Source of the DNA: Ceratothoa steindachneri
Taxonomy: Eukaryota > Arthropoda > Malacostraca > Isopoda > Cymothoidae
Direction: 5' to 3'
NCBI GenBank assembly: GCA_963969495.1
Contig: OZ018321.1
Location: forward strand, 196,581,126-196,645,125
DNA: 64,000 nucleotides
Part shown: positions 10,045 to 21,466 of the stretch, one piece after another
Numbering within the stretch: the first letter of the stretch is position 1
How the letters are laid out: every line of letters begins with the position of its first letter
The notes under the pieces: model-generated
The model's database searches: none
What the model was told of the DNA's origin: nothing
What the model saw: only the letters and a program-made list of their open reading frames with translations
Made by a program: the position numbers and the translations under genes

Positions 10045-10719
10045 CTAAAAAAATTTATCTTGAAGAGAAAAATAGAGGAATTTCATTCTCAGCCTTAACT
10101 CTTTACCATCTCATTTCTCCCTCCAGGTATATTTCTTGAAAAGCTTACTATGAGAGTAATGAAAAATACAGCCATGGCCTCTTTAATGAATTTCCAAAAT
10201 ATCATGTTGAGATGCACCAAATCCTTTAACCTCGACACAAACAAGAAATATTAGCAAATAAGGTAAAATTCTACCTTTAATTCGGGTGGAAAAAAGTGAT
10301 GGTGATAGGTGAGGGTTTGAATAATGATAAAAAAGAACAAAAAGAAACGACTGAGGAAGGGTGGTGGGGTGGCTTTGGGGACAGAGTTGTGTTCAGTTTT
10401 AATGGTTAGATTACTTCAATGAGGGATAATCTCGTTAAGTGAGAGGAGGGGTTGGTGTGTGGGTGGATAATCATTGATATTTATTTTTTTTAAAGTTTAA
10501 AGCCGTTTCCTCTTTGAATTGTTCATTTTTTGCCTCCACCTCAGCCTTTCACATCCACTAACTTTTCTACTTTCTTTATCATTCACTTTAGTAAAAGAAA
10601 CTTTGTCTTATAGACCGCTTCTTCTGTGTGATGATTTGTAAATGAGTGGAATGCAGAATTCGTTCTGAATGTGTGAAGATGGAGTGGTTTGAGACTTCTG
10701 AAATAACGAAGAGTGTTGG
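10040..10719. other. Unassigned
   Basis: No gene. Short G-rich stretches at about 10340-10460. Nothing else recognised. Confidence 0.5.
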
Positions 10720-11325
10720 TCTCGTAGTAGTTATGATTTAGAGGGTAGTAGTGGATAGTATAGTGGATCTACTTTCGTAAGGAGTATTGTGTTTTGTGGT
10801 GGTTCTTCTGAGCGTTGAGTGTTGTGTGAGGTTAAAGTTCTGTTAACTTAAGGGATGGCGTGTGTTGTTGCGGTTCTAATACCTAAAGATGTGGAAGGGG
10901 TTTTAGGTTATTCTGACCTCGTGAGAAATAGAAGGTGTTGAGAAGATTCCGATTGTGCTAGGAGTAAAGTGTCTTGTTTGTTCTAACTGGTTGAAGAGTT
11001 GAGAGATTTTGATGGTTCTGATACATAAAGGAGTGGGGAGTTTGGAGTGATTTGCACACATAAAGGGAAGGATTGTGTCGCATTTTTTTCCTGCGGTGGA
11101 GTGATGTGTAATGTCAGGGTTATAACTATGTTTTAGTGTTTTTTCACCTAGAGGAATGTAGTGTGTTGTTTTAGTGCTAACAGATTAAGGCGTGTGTAGT
11201 GGTTCCGACACTTCAACGATTGCAGTTTGCTGGGGGGGTGGAGGATTCTGACTTCTCGAGGAGTGCAATGGTTTGCGGTAGTTCTGACTCTGATAGGGAT
11301 GGAGTGTGGTGAGGATGAATTGCTC
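10720..11325 (+). repeat. Degenerate minisatellite, about 35-bp period
   Basis: A recurring start TTCTGA/TTCTAA/TTCCGA appears at about 10875, 10910, 10946, 10980 and 11015, and again near 11205, 11249 and 11284. Each is followed by a T/A-poor, G-rich half such as AAAGGAGTGGGGAGTTTGGAGTG. The top strand is strikingly G/T-rich and C-poor. Units differ substantially, so the array is old. Confidence 0.65.
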
Positions 11326-11707
11326 GGCGCACATTCGAATTAACTAATAACGCTAATATCCTAAATGCGTCTTGACAGAAATAAATAAAATCGAAAACAG
11401 GTAAATTGGACATGAAACTTTGACTGGAGATTCACTCGTTAGTTTTTGCTTAAATATAAATAAATAAACACATCATTACATTTTATCTAAAGACAAACTT
11501 AACTATACCATATGGCCCTTTATGTTAGTATATATGATGACCATTCAAGCCTGGTTCTAATTAATTCCACGATCCCCTCATAATGAAAACAAACGTTTGC
11601 ATGTCCAACCAAACACCCAAACCTAATTTTTTTTCTTTATATTTCTCAAGTTTATATGGTGCTATCTAATCTACTTGACTTAAAGGCTATCTCAAAGTTT
11701 CTTCTTG
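11326..11707. other. Unassigned
   Basis: Nothing recognised. Confidence 0.5.
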
Positions 11708-11795
11708 AGGGGATGTGGACTGCGTCAAAGTGGTTAGAACGGTATCCTGAGAATCGAAAAACGATTGATTCCGGAGGATCAAAATAAAAGAGAAA
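11708..11795 (+). repeat. tRNA-derived sequence
   Basis: GATGTGGACTGCGTCAAAGTGG-TTAGAACGG resembles a tRNA-derived SINE D-arm, and CGATTGATTCCGG about 35 bp on resembles box B (one mismatch to GWTCRANNC). It is followed by an A-rich tail. It looks like a decayed SINE head. Confidence 0.45.
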
Positions 11796-12209
11796 AGATT
11801 AATATCCTCGAGACTTCATGATATCAAAGAATTACTACTTCCGTGATATCGCACTTCAATGTTATGGTTGTCATTGCTTGTACACAAGTGGAAACGTAAA
11901 ACACTTCTGTTTATTCATGTACTCTCCCTTCTTCGTGAATCTCCTTAAATCTCTCCTCTCATCCAATTCTTATGATAATGATTTGTGTGATAGCAAAAAT
12001 CCTCTTTCAACATTTTGGGCTTCTATAAGCTTTAAGCCCAGTTACTTGCTAATTTGCTATTTTCGTCTACGTCTTGCTAGACTGGTCTTGTTTGTCCCAG
12101 TTAGTTTTCCCTATTTCCCCCTTTGAAATCCAAGAAGAAGAAAAATTAATATAGCGTATGAGAAGTTCAGGCGAGCGGCTTAAAAGTTTCGCTTGAATGA
12201 GTCTTTTTT
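11796..12209. other. Unassigned; 102-residue frame without domain
   Basis: A plus-strand frame at 11818-12126 is hydrophobic and pyrimidine-rich, with no recognisable family. Probably chance. Confidence 0.35.
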
Positions 12210-12300
12210 GAGACTCAGGATGGCCGAGTGGATTCGCCGCTGGCTAACAGTGGTCCAGCGACGCGGGAAGCTGTTCGCAACTCGTCTACGCTATTATTTT
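12210..12300 (+). repeat. tRNA-Ser/Leu-like sequence (SINE head or pseudogene)
   Basis: Box A TGGCCGAGTGG at about 12220 is a perfect consensus. GCTGG/CCAGC can pair as an anticodon-like stem, and CTGTTCGCAACTCG is a box B with an inserted base. The long variable region suggests a Ser/Leu-type tRNA origin. The anticodon loop is abnormal, so it is not a functional tRNA. Confidence 0.55.
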
Positions 12301-12456
12301 TTCCTTGCTCCTTTTCCTACTCCCCTCTACCTATAATAGTAAGACAAGACTGTTCAAACTATGAACCAACTAATTATAAAAATTTTGGATAAAGGTAGAA
12401 ATGTCCGCTAGTTTCATACGAGCTCATGGAGGTCAGATGAGACCCATCATCTAAGG

Positions 12457-12777
12457 TAGGGTTTTCCAACCTCCTTTAACTCATGGTCCACTTTAAACCC
12501 AGAACTTTTGTGTGGCCCATGAAATTATTATAGCCCCCATATACCTTAATTTTACATAGGAATAATATATTCAATAAAGATAACAGTCATGTCTATATAT
12601 TGCGCATCCACAATCCCATAAGCATCAAAAATATTTTGCTCTCCAATGAAACAACCATTTATAACTTTTATATATTTTCACAATTTTTCTAATATAATAT
12701 ATAAGAAAATTACTGTGGCCCACCTGAAATTTGCCATAGCCAATTTTGGCCATGTGGCCACAGGTTGGGAACCACTG
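12457..12777. mobile_element. hAT-type MITE (non-autonomous), 321 bp
   Basis: Terminal inverted repeats: left TAGGGTTTTCCAACCT, right reverse-complemented CAGTGGTTCCCAACCT, a typical hAT end. It is flanked by a perfect 8-bp direct duplication ATCTAAGG at 12449-12456 and 12778-12785, the size made by hAT transposases. There is no transposase. The internal GTGGCCCA-type motifs also occur near both ends in inverted orientation. The intact duplication indicates a fairly recent or well-preserved insertion. Confidence 0.92.
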
Positions 12778-12785
12778 ATCTAAGG

Positions 12786-13105
12786 AACCCCCTTGATTTA
12801 CCCTAGGAATACTCAATACTTTAATTTAAAGACTGAAAAGTCAATGAAGCGTTGATCGATTTTAAAAATATTTAAACTAGATTTCCTAATGCATATGAAA
12901 TATTTTGTAAATTTAAAATAGTAGTTCTACTGCAGTTTATGGATACAGGTGTATTTATTTTCAAATATTAATTTGGATGAGGGGTTGGATTCTACAGTTT
13001 TACTGATCGGTCAAGAGTATTTTCTGCTAGAAATCTATCTGAAGAGCGCTGGACACGAAAACAAGGTCTGCTGACCGAAAAGTCGCGTGCTGTCACTTAT
13101 TCTGA
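12786..13105. other. Unassigned AT-rich
   Basis: Nothing recognised. Confidence 0.5.
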
Positions 13106-13430
13106 TTTATGACCTTACGACCTACAAAACTTTCAATAATTCAAGGACTAACCTTGGAAGGACCTAAGCAATTCTATCATTCGAAAGAGAATGTAAAACA
13201 ACATAAGTTTCAAACTTCGGTAGAATTGGCTGAATAGTTAGGATGTTATTGCCAATTATTAGTAATTAAATCATTCAAAAGAGAATGGAAAACAACATAA
13301 TGTTTTCAAATTTAGTTAAAATCGGCCAAATAGTTACAATGTTATTACAAAAACAAAATAAGGAAAACGATAGACCGACCGACCACACGACATAGTGAGA
13401 TATAGATTCGTACGCGACTAAACAGAAGAG
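13106..13430 (+). repeat. Dispersed repeat with CCGACC tract, long copy
   Basis: Starts GACCTTACGACCTACAAAAC. It contains a roughly 90-bp internal tandem (about 13175-13262 and 13269-13357, each with CATTC.AAAGAGAATG.AAAACAACATAA). It ends GACCGACCGACC and TTCGTACGCGACTAAA. The start and end are shared with 8616-8745. Confidence 0.7.
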
Positions 13431-13918
13431 GACCTAAAACGCCTTTGTTCAATTCTGCGTACAGAATAGAAATTTGTTAACTACCTGGATTTAAAGGGTC
13501 AATTACCCGGGTAGGTTTGGTTCGTTAAAGCATAGAAGAATTAATTAATTCTTTAGCACATTTAAAGAGTCCAAAAGCTTCTTAGTTTGATGGCGATGGA
13601 CAGGGGTAAGATAAATTAAAGTGATTTAAGTACCTATTTATGTTGGTGCTATCTTATTCCTTGCTAATTAAAATTCAATGTGGGTGGGGGTGCCAGGAAC
13701 AATTTGCTATGTGGAATGTGAGTTTGTCGGTCAAGGGATGGTCTGGAACACTGTCCTTATGAGACTCGAGACAAAACCACGCATTAATCTCGGTTGCAAT
13801 CAAAATTTTTCAGCCCCCTAATATTTTAATGAATTGGTAGACAATATATATTTAATAACGCTGACACTGCTGTGGAATTCAATAGACCTGCATACAACAT
13901 GGCCTTTTACCTAATTAC
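13431..13918. other. Unassigned
   Basis: No gene or repeat family recognised. Confidence 0.5.
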
Positions 13919-13942
13919 ATATATATATATATATATATATAT
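13919..13942. repeat. (TA)n microsatellite, 12 units
   Basis: About 40 bp outside the left inverted repeat of the Tc1 at 13984-15255. Confidence 0.97.
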
Positions 13943-13983
13943 GTATATTATCCCTTTCTTAGATAACCTATACATAAATTATA

Positions 13984-15254
13984 ACATTTATTAGTTTATT
14001 AAGACAAATTACAGTTTGTTTACATTTTACTAAATTCCATATACCAATTTTATTAATTTCCCATAGATCAAAATTGTTCACACCATTTTAAACAGAATGG
14101 TCAATACTTGTTACAATACCCCTTGGCCGTAATAACTTACTGCAGCCGTGAATTATAGGCAGTTATAAGCTTTTGGCACCGTTCTTTGGTGAGTTTTCAC
14201 CTTCCTCGTGGGCATAGGTTTTGAGTTAGGTTAGGTTTGGGGGCCTTACGCAGGTGAACGGCTTTTCTAAAACCCACCATAGATTTTCTCTGCCTTTCTC
14301 ATGCTTCCATCTCCAGCTACTCATTTGTGGATTCAGACGTCTGTTTGAATCGTTATCCTACCCAAGTGTTAAATTGCGTCCGAGTTTTAATTTCTTCACT
14401 GAAGATTTAACGGTTTTTGCTAGTATTTCTTGTTAATGGAGCGATTCCATCTACGCGGTGAAGTTTTGCCAATTCCCGACGCAGCCAAACACCCCCCTAT
14501 CATAATAGATCCACCGCCGTGCTTCATAGTGGCAGTGTTCTTCTCCTTCTTTTCCGTCCCCAAAAGTATCACTGTCCCATTGTGTCAAAAGGCTACAAAT
14601 TCGTTTCATCGGCCATAAAACTTTCTTCCACTAGGCCTTGTCTAGATGGCGTGTGGGGTAGCGTAAGGAATCTTGCCTAGTAGAGCTATTCGCGATGTAA
14701 CATACCGGCAGCTGAAACGTCATACTGTAACTATTCGGTAGTTAAGCGAGAGTTTTATCCACCTTTCTCTTCATGAAGGAAATGGGAACTGAGGAGATCA
14801 CTATCTTTCTACCTCGTCAAGGTAGCGATTCATCTGTGCCTGTAGTTTTATACTTCCACTCGATGCTTGTTTTTCGAAGTATTTAACTTGCTTGTTATTT
14901 TCTTGTTTCCATTTCTTTGCTTACATATGTTTGCGACTAATGTCTTATTTAGGCTTCTTAGGTAACTCTGTTCTGTTTCTCATTTTCAGAGACGTTTCTA
15001 CGAATGACAAGTAGTGAATGGGCATATGGAAATCATATGGCCATAGATAAATTATTCATATAACTGTTGACGTAAAATTGTTAACCTTGGACATGGTGAC
15101 GATCATCTTGATTTAATAGCCTGCAAAATTAAGCGAATTCTTAGAGGATTTGAATAATTTTAATTAATAGTAAATTAAGTTAATATATACATGTATATGG
15201 ACATAAGTTCAAATACAATTAAACTGTAATTTGTCTTAATAAACTATTAAATGT

Positions 15255-15255
<1 letters not shown>
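13984..15255 (-). mobile_element. Tc1-like element with TIRs, inactive
   Basis: A 35-bp inverted repeat (13984-14018 and 15221-15255, core AGTTTATTAAGACAAATTAC) bounds a 1.27-kb element. The minus-strand transposase is broken. VMKHGGGSIMIGGC is recognisable around 14510-14560. Then comes a decayed second-Asp block with DNDSN, then GRENLWWVL keeping the catalytic Glu (about 14265-14300). A C-terminus KLTKERCQKLITAYNSRLQ and GYCNKY follow at about 14110-14190. Stops and frameshifts are frequent. (TA)n arrays lie on both sides. Confidence 0.85.

Positions 15256-15257
<2 letters not shown>

Positions 15258-15324
<67 letters not shown>
15258..15324. repeat. (TA)n microsatellite, 33 units
   Basis: Directly abuts the right inverted repeat of the 13984-15255 Tc1. 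Confidence 0.98.
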
Positions 15325-15326
<2 letters not shown>

Positions 15327-15379
15327 TACCAATTAATTAATATATGATGGGGTGTAAACAAAACAATTTTGATCGCATA

Positions 15380-16430
15380 TGTGCGTGGTCACAAGAATAA
15401 AGGTAAAATGGCTATCGGTTACTTACCAAGGGGTTAATACTCGGCGGCGTGTCCTATTTGCTGATACACTCTTGGAGCTTCGAAAGCAAGGAGGGCTCAA
15501 AACTGCCCCCCAACTCCCTGACGTGATGAAGGAGCTTAGGAAGAGAGGAGGTGTCGCGGTCTCGGAGACGCCTCTTTATGATGGACCAGAGGTTCTCAAT
15601 GGGCTTCCCATCCAGAGTATTCGCCGGCCAGACCTCTATGTGGTCCAACCCGCAGATATCGAACACCTCCTTAATGTGCTTATCCATATGCATATATGAA
15701 ACGTCCTGCATGAACCCCTCAACCTTGCAAGCGTCAAAAAAATCCTCCAAGTAGTCATAGAGCAGCTTGAGGTAGCTATCTTTGTTTATAGTAACATTCA
15801 TTTCGCAGAACACAAGTTTTAGGTGGCCGTGATACCTGAAAGCAGGTCGGGCCATAAAACTAACGGCGTTTAACGGTGAACTGAATGTACCCGGGTTCGA
15901 AAGGATCTGATCTACGCTTCACCCTCAGCTAACCATCTAGGTTCAAAATAACAGGAAACGTGGAATCGTTACTCGACAACACCTTCTGCCACTTCAATGG
16001 AACTCAAGCTAAGTATTTCTTTGCAAATGCAACAAAGTTTTTCATCTGGGAGGAAGCTACAAACGGTTTCCCTAGGGATGCGCGGTGGTTGTGATGGAAT
16101 TCATCTCAGATCCTTCGATGGATGGTCCTAACAGAGGTCTTCCTTAGCCGACGTGGATTTTTCTCCTTGGGTTCTTTAGCCGGGATTCTAGAATCAGATT
16201 TCAATTGATTTTGAACAACCCTAAAAGTCCTCTTCGAGGTCTCACGTACGCATTTCTTGTAAAACGGATGTTCGTCGGTACAAATCTTATGTGCTTTCAG
16301 CGTCCACCTTTGAACACTATGCAGGCTAAACCAGTTAGATCAGCTTTATCCTTGTTGGTTTAGCTTGCATTAAATTAAGATTTGATGGCTACAACCTGGT
16401 CAGATTTCAAGTCGTTATCCATACCCTTAT
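15380..16430 (-). pseudogene. Tc1-like transposase relic
   Basis: A nearly full-length degenerate minus-strand coding region. The start MDNDLKSDQVVAIKS is near 16425 (helix-turn-helix part: TNKD.ADLTGLA). The middle reads KTSVRTIHRRI and FAKKYLA at 16040-16160. 15454-15855 is an open frame with FMQDVSYMHMDKH (second Asp) and PIENLWSIIKRRLRDRD (catalytic Glu), followed by SLPKLLHHVREL. Several frame changes separate the blocks, and the SPDLN block has decayed to NTLDGK. Terminal repeats are not clear. Confidence 0.85.
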
Positions 16431-17039
16431 TATTCATATCCATGGGTGTCTTTATGTACGTATAAAGAGGTTAGATAACGTTATTCCTTTGAATTCCTAT
16501 ATACGTGCGAACAATACAATAACGTACAAGAAAAGCATCGTGTGTGTAGTCAAAAGATTATCATGTTTATCTATGGGGATGCTTCTATAGTTGTAAAAAG
16601 GCCCGATACAGAAAAATATGAGACAACTAACAGATGCACAGATGTAAAGCAAGTCTTATACCCTCGAACATATACACACCTGTAGGGAGAACCTTACATA
16701 CATAAATACACAGATATATACATTTATGCCTTGCTTATTCAAGCGAAGCGTCTTTAATGAAATTCGTCAATAAGCGACAGTTTCAATATCCTGAACAAAG
16801 GATTTAGTTACAAATGGAGGGCGTCTCTGTGTCGACTATTAAATACTAAACAACAGGGAGGCAAAACAAGGAGCAAACGTAACAAAGAGGCAAGGAAAAA
16901 AAAGTCCAATTTAGGGCTAAAAGTGAGGATGGTGTTAGTTTTATTTTGAAGATATTACTAATTATTTATTTGCTTTTGGGATGTAATAAAAAAGAGGCAC
17001 TCTGTTGTTTGCTTAGTGGAGAATGCATTAGACTTTTAA
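16431..17039. other. Unassigned
   Basis: No gene. Nothing recognised beyond AT-rich sequence. Confidence 0.5.
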
Positions 17040-17632
17040 AGTGTAGGTAATGGCTTCAATCCCAGAGAAAGCAGTCGCAAAAATCTTAGCGTATACGGAC
17101 GCTGGCTCTCTTAAGTTGAAACCCGGATGGGCATTTCAACAAAATGCTGATCTCAAGCTGACATTAAAAACAAACTAATAATTGGCTGCGTAGAGGTAGA
17201 ACTAATATTCCGGAATGACCAATTCAATCTATTGAGCTGAATCCAATCAAAAAGTTGAGGCAGGAATTTAAACTAATGGTCCGAAAGCAACATCCGCGAA
17301 ACTAGTTGGAAGAAAATGTGTTTGGATGAATGGAACAAAATTAGCCCACGCAACGGTAGAAAGAGCTTAGAAGACCTTTCAAACCACATGCAAGGTGCAA
17401 ATGAAAGAAAGGCTTATGCACCCAAGTACTAAAACCATGTTTATATAAATGTCTTGTAAATCTTTACGCTGTTGAGTTTTAATTTTGGCCTAACAAAGTT
17501 TTTCTGTTCGCCAAAAGGTGCTTTTCTGATTTGTGCATTGTATTTATTACATAAAGTTTGACCTGCCTTGGAAAGTTCAATAACGTGCATAAATGTGCAT
17601 ATCTAATAGTCTGTTGGAAACTTTTGTGGCCC
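17040..17632 (+). pseudogene. Tc1-like transposase relic (C-terminal half) and 3' end
   Basis: 17130-17170 reads GWAFQQNADLKLTLKT, a decayed WVFQQDNDPKHTSK in which the second catalytic Asp is lost (Asn-Ala). 17205-17290 gives PIQSIELNPIKKLRQEFK, where the catalytic Glu of PIEN is Lys. The tail W.KISPRNGRKSLEDLS and APKY reaches about 17430. The 3' non-coding end CTGTTGGAAACTTTTGTGGCCC looks like a Tc1 terminus and runs directly into (TA)n. Confidence 0.75.
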
Positions 17633-17648
17633 ATATATATATATATTG

Positions 17649-17740
<92 letters not shown>
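17633..17740. repeat. (TA)n microsatellite with one interruption
   Basis: About 108 bp, broken once by TGCTATT near 17647. Abuts the Tc1 3' end. Confidence 0.98.
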
Positions 17741-17743
<3 letters not shown>

Positions 17744-18428
17744 CATGAGTTTACATAAGTAAACCTACAAATACATTTGAATATGAGCAGTGGAATTAGG
17801 GTTTATAATCTATGCCAATTCATTCCCTCATAAATGTTAATTTAATGTCCCCTTCCCATTTCTGCTCTTATATGGTGGAACCATCTTTCATACATTATAT
17901 TTTGCTAATAAAAATTATTACCCGCTCGTATAAATATATCTGAAAGACTCCAGGTGGTGCTTCAGTTCGACAATAAAGATTTAGTGGTAGTAATTTTGTG
18001 AAGATGTGTGGGTATTTCCATTTGTAGGTATATCTTGTTGGGTTTTGTAATATACAGGTTTCATGAAATATTTCTATTTTCAAATGACATTGGCTCAACA
18101 GTTATCCTGTATGTCAAATTCACTATGTAAAATTGTCCTATATAAAATAAATAATTAGTCATTCCCTCCTGATTGATCAACAGGGCGATTTGGGCCAACC
18201 AGAATATGCACTGTCTCTCTGCCACTCAGCAAGTGTGAGAGCTCCAAAGATGATTATATATTTTAGCAGCTTTATTTTCATGGGGTGTTGAAACACCCAA
18301 CCAGAAAAAGACCTGTATGAAAATATTTTATTCTCATCTTTTATACTAGGGAGTAAGAATAAATATTATTGAAACATTTGTGGCAAGTATATTTCTAACC
18401 ATTTAAACATGCATATTATATTCTCCCA

Positions 18429-18430
<2 letters not shown>
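17741..18430. other. Unassigned
   Basis: Nothing recognised on either strand. Confidence 0.5.

Positions 18431-18475
<45 letters not shown>
18431..18475. repeat. (TA)n microsatellite, 22 units
   Basis: Uninterrupted. No transposon end is recognised beside it. Confidence 0.98.
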
Positions 18476-18476
<1 letters not shown>

Positions 18477-19559
18477 TTATATAAAGCAGTGGTGTCCACA
18501 CGAAAAAGGTTTGCTTCTCAATAACTCAAAAACTATTGAAACCAGAGTGATTGTATTTTACGATTTTGGAATCAGCACGTCAATGTCTAGGAGATCTACA
18601 TGTTTATTGTTTAAAAATGCAATTTAAAGAGTTAGGTTTTTTCTTTCTAGTGTTTACGGGTCAAGTAATCGCGGCTATGAGTTGCAATTAAAACAGCAAG
18701 AATACCTGTGTGAAAATTAAGGTTTGAGAAAGCAATCTGGAAATGAAATGTTTAAAAAACACGATAATACAAATTATCACCATGGCTACGACTCTAATAA
18801 TTTAGATATTTAGTTAAAACTCGCTGCCATATGCTTGATTTACTCTGTAGTATGTGACTACTATCCTCCATAGTTAGGTTCAACTCCCTGCCTGCCCACC
18901 CGCTTGATTGTCTTGACGCACTAATGTGATGTCCTGACGCTGACCTGATTGCAAGTAACGTCATGCAATAGTCCCGCTTGCCAGGCTATGAGCGCTAGTG
19001 CTTGACTTTGTCCTGCCTAAAAGAAATGTCATAAAAGCCATGTTTTGCCCTCACTTTGAATTAATGCCAGGGACATACTTTCAAAGCAATTGGGGGTTGA
19101 TCTCTCGACCCTATGCTTCTCTAATGGCCATTTGTATGTAACCATTTCTCGCACTGGCAGCGCAGAAAAACTCATTATCTTTGCACCGAACCAACAAACG
19201 AGAAATATGGAGTGTAGTGGTAATTTGTAAAAATGTTCTTTGCTAGTCTTTTATGATACTCTACTCCATTAATCAAAATTAAAAATAAACTTTACATTCT
19301 TAAACCTACCAACTTTTAATTGCGCAATTGAACTAAAACAGGGAATTTAATTTGTTCAATATCGTTATTTTGGGGGCCCGTGCAACGCATACGTGTTGCC
19401 GGGATAAGCTATTTCTTCTTACTATCATAGAAGACACAGTTATACTTCGAATATGAAGAAAACAATGCCATGGCTGAATTCAATCACAACCAAAAAAATG
19501 TAAAAGGCAAGCTGTGCTGGTTGGGATTCATGCTGGAAGCTCCATACTAAGATCTCCAA
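18476..19559. other. Unassigned, locally GC-richer at 18840-19060
   Basis: The 18840-19060 stretch is richer in GC (many CCTG/GACG words) than its surroundings but shows no frame or RNA signature. Confidence 0.4.
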
Positions 19560-19780
19560 GCTGTAGGGTGTCTATCTGAAGATGGGGTGGGGAGAAGATC
19601 AGAGAAGAGTTGGATAAGTGAGGTGGCAATTGCCAGAGAACGGCTGCTCAGGCCATCAACATCACCGATCACAGAAAGTTATTCACGTCCATAGCCAAGG
19701 ACCTGGAAGTGTCAGTCTCTCATCAGACATTTAGTGCGGGAGGACATCCAAAACTCAGTGACCGTTAATCGTTACAGTTT
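19560..19780 (+). pseudogene. Tc1/mariner transposase N-terminal fragment
   Basis: In two frames the stretch gives VAIARERLLR, SIAKDLEVSVS and IRHLVREDI. This matches the second helix-turn-helix block of mariner-like transposases (IAAAR.RL.RNPR.S.RKLAKDLNVS..T.RHLVKEDL). It is short and frameshifted. Confidence 0.5.
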
Positions 19781-19859
19781 CTTTTAAGATTTTTTACAAA
19801 CTTAACTTCTGTTTCTAGATCTGCTTGCCATAATCCTTATCTTTTGTACTTTTATTTCT

Positions 19860-19982
19860 TTAGTATCTGAAGATGCGCTGTCACCCGAAAAGTCATACGT
19901 TTTATAAAGGATGAAAATCTCCTACATCGTCTTGTCATTTACCCTTCAAATTAAATTAAAGCCATATTGGAGAAGCTACCTT

Positions 19983-19984
<2 letters not shown>
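19860..19984 (+). repeat. Possible Penelope-like element tail
   Basis: TCTGAAGATGCGCTGTCACC followed by CGAAAAGTCATACGTTTTATAAAGG resembles the GAAGATG...CGAAACGTTG terminal motif of the Penelope-like elements here at 27929-27970. It runs directly into (TA)n. Confidence 0.35.

Positions 19985-20058
<74 letters not shown>
19985..20058. repeat. (TA)n microsatellite, about 36 units
   Basis: Uninterrupted. Confidence 0.98.
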
Positions 20059-20061
<3 letters not shown>

Positions 20062-20149
20062 TCTATTACACTGCATTTTTATTTGAGATCTTACAAATTT
20101 CATATATATCGATCAGAGTATATTTTAATTTTGGAAAACAAGAAGATTA

Positions 20150-20345
20150 TAAATGATGATATTCAGAAAAAAATAAATATGATTATTCAATGTTTTTGGA
20201 AATTTGTAAAACAAAAAGAATTAAAAATTGTGAAGTTCAGTAAAAGAAAATAGAGGAATTTATTAAAATTAAGTCATGGATTTTTATTTGTTTTTTCTTA
20301 ATTTTGAAGCTTTTATTGAAGTTCGTTCTAAAATCAATTTTCCAG
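20150..20345 (+). repeat. AT-rich dispersed repeat, copy 2
   Basis: Same block order as 4740-4990: AAATAAATATGATTA, GTGAAGTTCAG, ATTAAAATTAAGTCATGG, then GTTCGTTCTAAAAT...TTTTCC. Confidence 0.6.
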
Positions 20346-21400
20346 TGTAAGCAATATTAAAAATATACGGGAAACATTTTAGATTTTTTTTAGAGCAAAA
20401 GACTGTGGCCATAGCTAGATAGACTGCAGGTGACGGCCCCAAAGATTTCCTGCGAAACACTAATTCCTAGTGCAAGGAGTGGCGGAGCCATATATAGTTA
20501 AACAACCAATCATGTAGATATTACCATTAACTTTACCGAACAAAGCTTACATATTTGACCCTTAATTACTTCGGTATGAGTTAAATTAACATTTGCATCC
20601 ACTTCCTCTCGAGTGGAGTGATTAATTTGGTTAAATTATTCCAAGTCAATTGTAATCTTCAAGCGAGAAAGAAGTCAGAATTTCGACCTAACTTCGACTA
20701 CATTGATGTTTCAGAAATAACTTTGATTTTGGAAGTTGCCTCAAGGGAAGTTTCTTCTTCCGAATAATTAGAAGCCGGAATAAGCCCTTGTAACTTTTTA
20801 CTTCCTCTTTCGCTCACTCATTCCCGACACATACTCAAAGGCTCTCACGCAAGCACTCTCACACGAGTAAATAAAATATGAATTCCATCATACGCACTCT
20901 AATACAACTTACGTTAGACATTCCCCACATGACATAGCTTTCACGCATACGCGTAAATTTAATGTACATTCATTTATTCATACCTTCATATAATACTTCC
21001 TCCCACACAAGAGCTCTTCAGGAAAAGAAACCAAAATTTTGGTAATAAACGACCCGTGTTCGAGTCTAAATATGTATATCGTTGAACAAAAGCTCTGCCA
21101 AATTATTATATGAACTCCCTAGTTAAAATTAGTTAGCCCCCGCATGGGATTAATCGCATTATTACTACAATCTTAATTTTATAAAAATTAAGATTTATCT
21201 AAAATTAACGCTAAAGGGCAGCGAACTGCATCAATAATTTGGTCGCTTCATTCAGAATAAGATCATCTAACTTAGCACGGGTCCAGAAGAATGAATTAAA
21301 TTCATTGGCCATATTCACTTGAATTGATTAGGCCATAAGTGCTCAATTTCCCATTAGTTTAGTGTTCAATTACACACAGTCAGAAGCAGGATTGTAATCG

Positions 21401-21402
<2 letters not shown>
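20346..21402. other. Unassigned
   Basis: No gene. A lone box B-like GTGTTCGAGTC at about 21057 has no matching box A upstream. Confidence 0.45.

Positions 21403-21465
<63 letters not shown>
21403..21465. repeat. (TA)n microsatellite, about 31 units
   Basis: Uninterrupted. Confidence 0.98.

Positions 21466-21466
<1 letters not shown>

Noticed and set aside
21050..21065. tRNA gene suggested by box B GTGTTCGAGTC
   Set aside because: No box A at the right distance and no pairing acceptor or anticodon stems.
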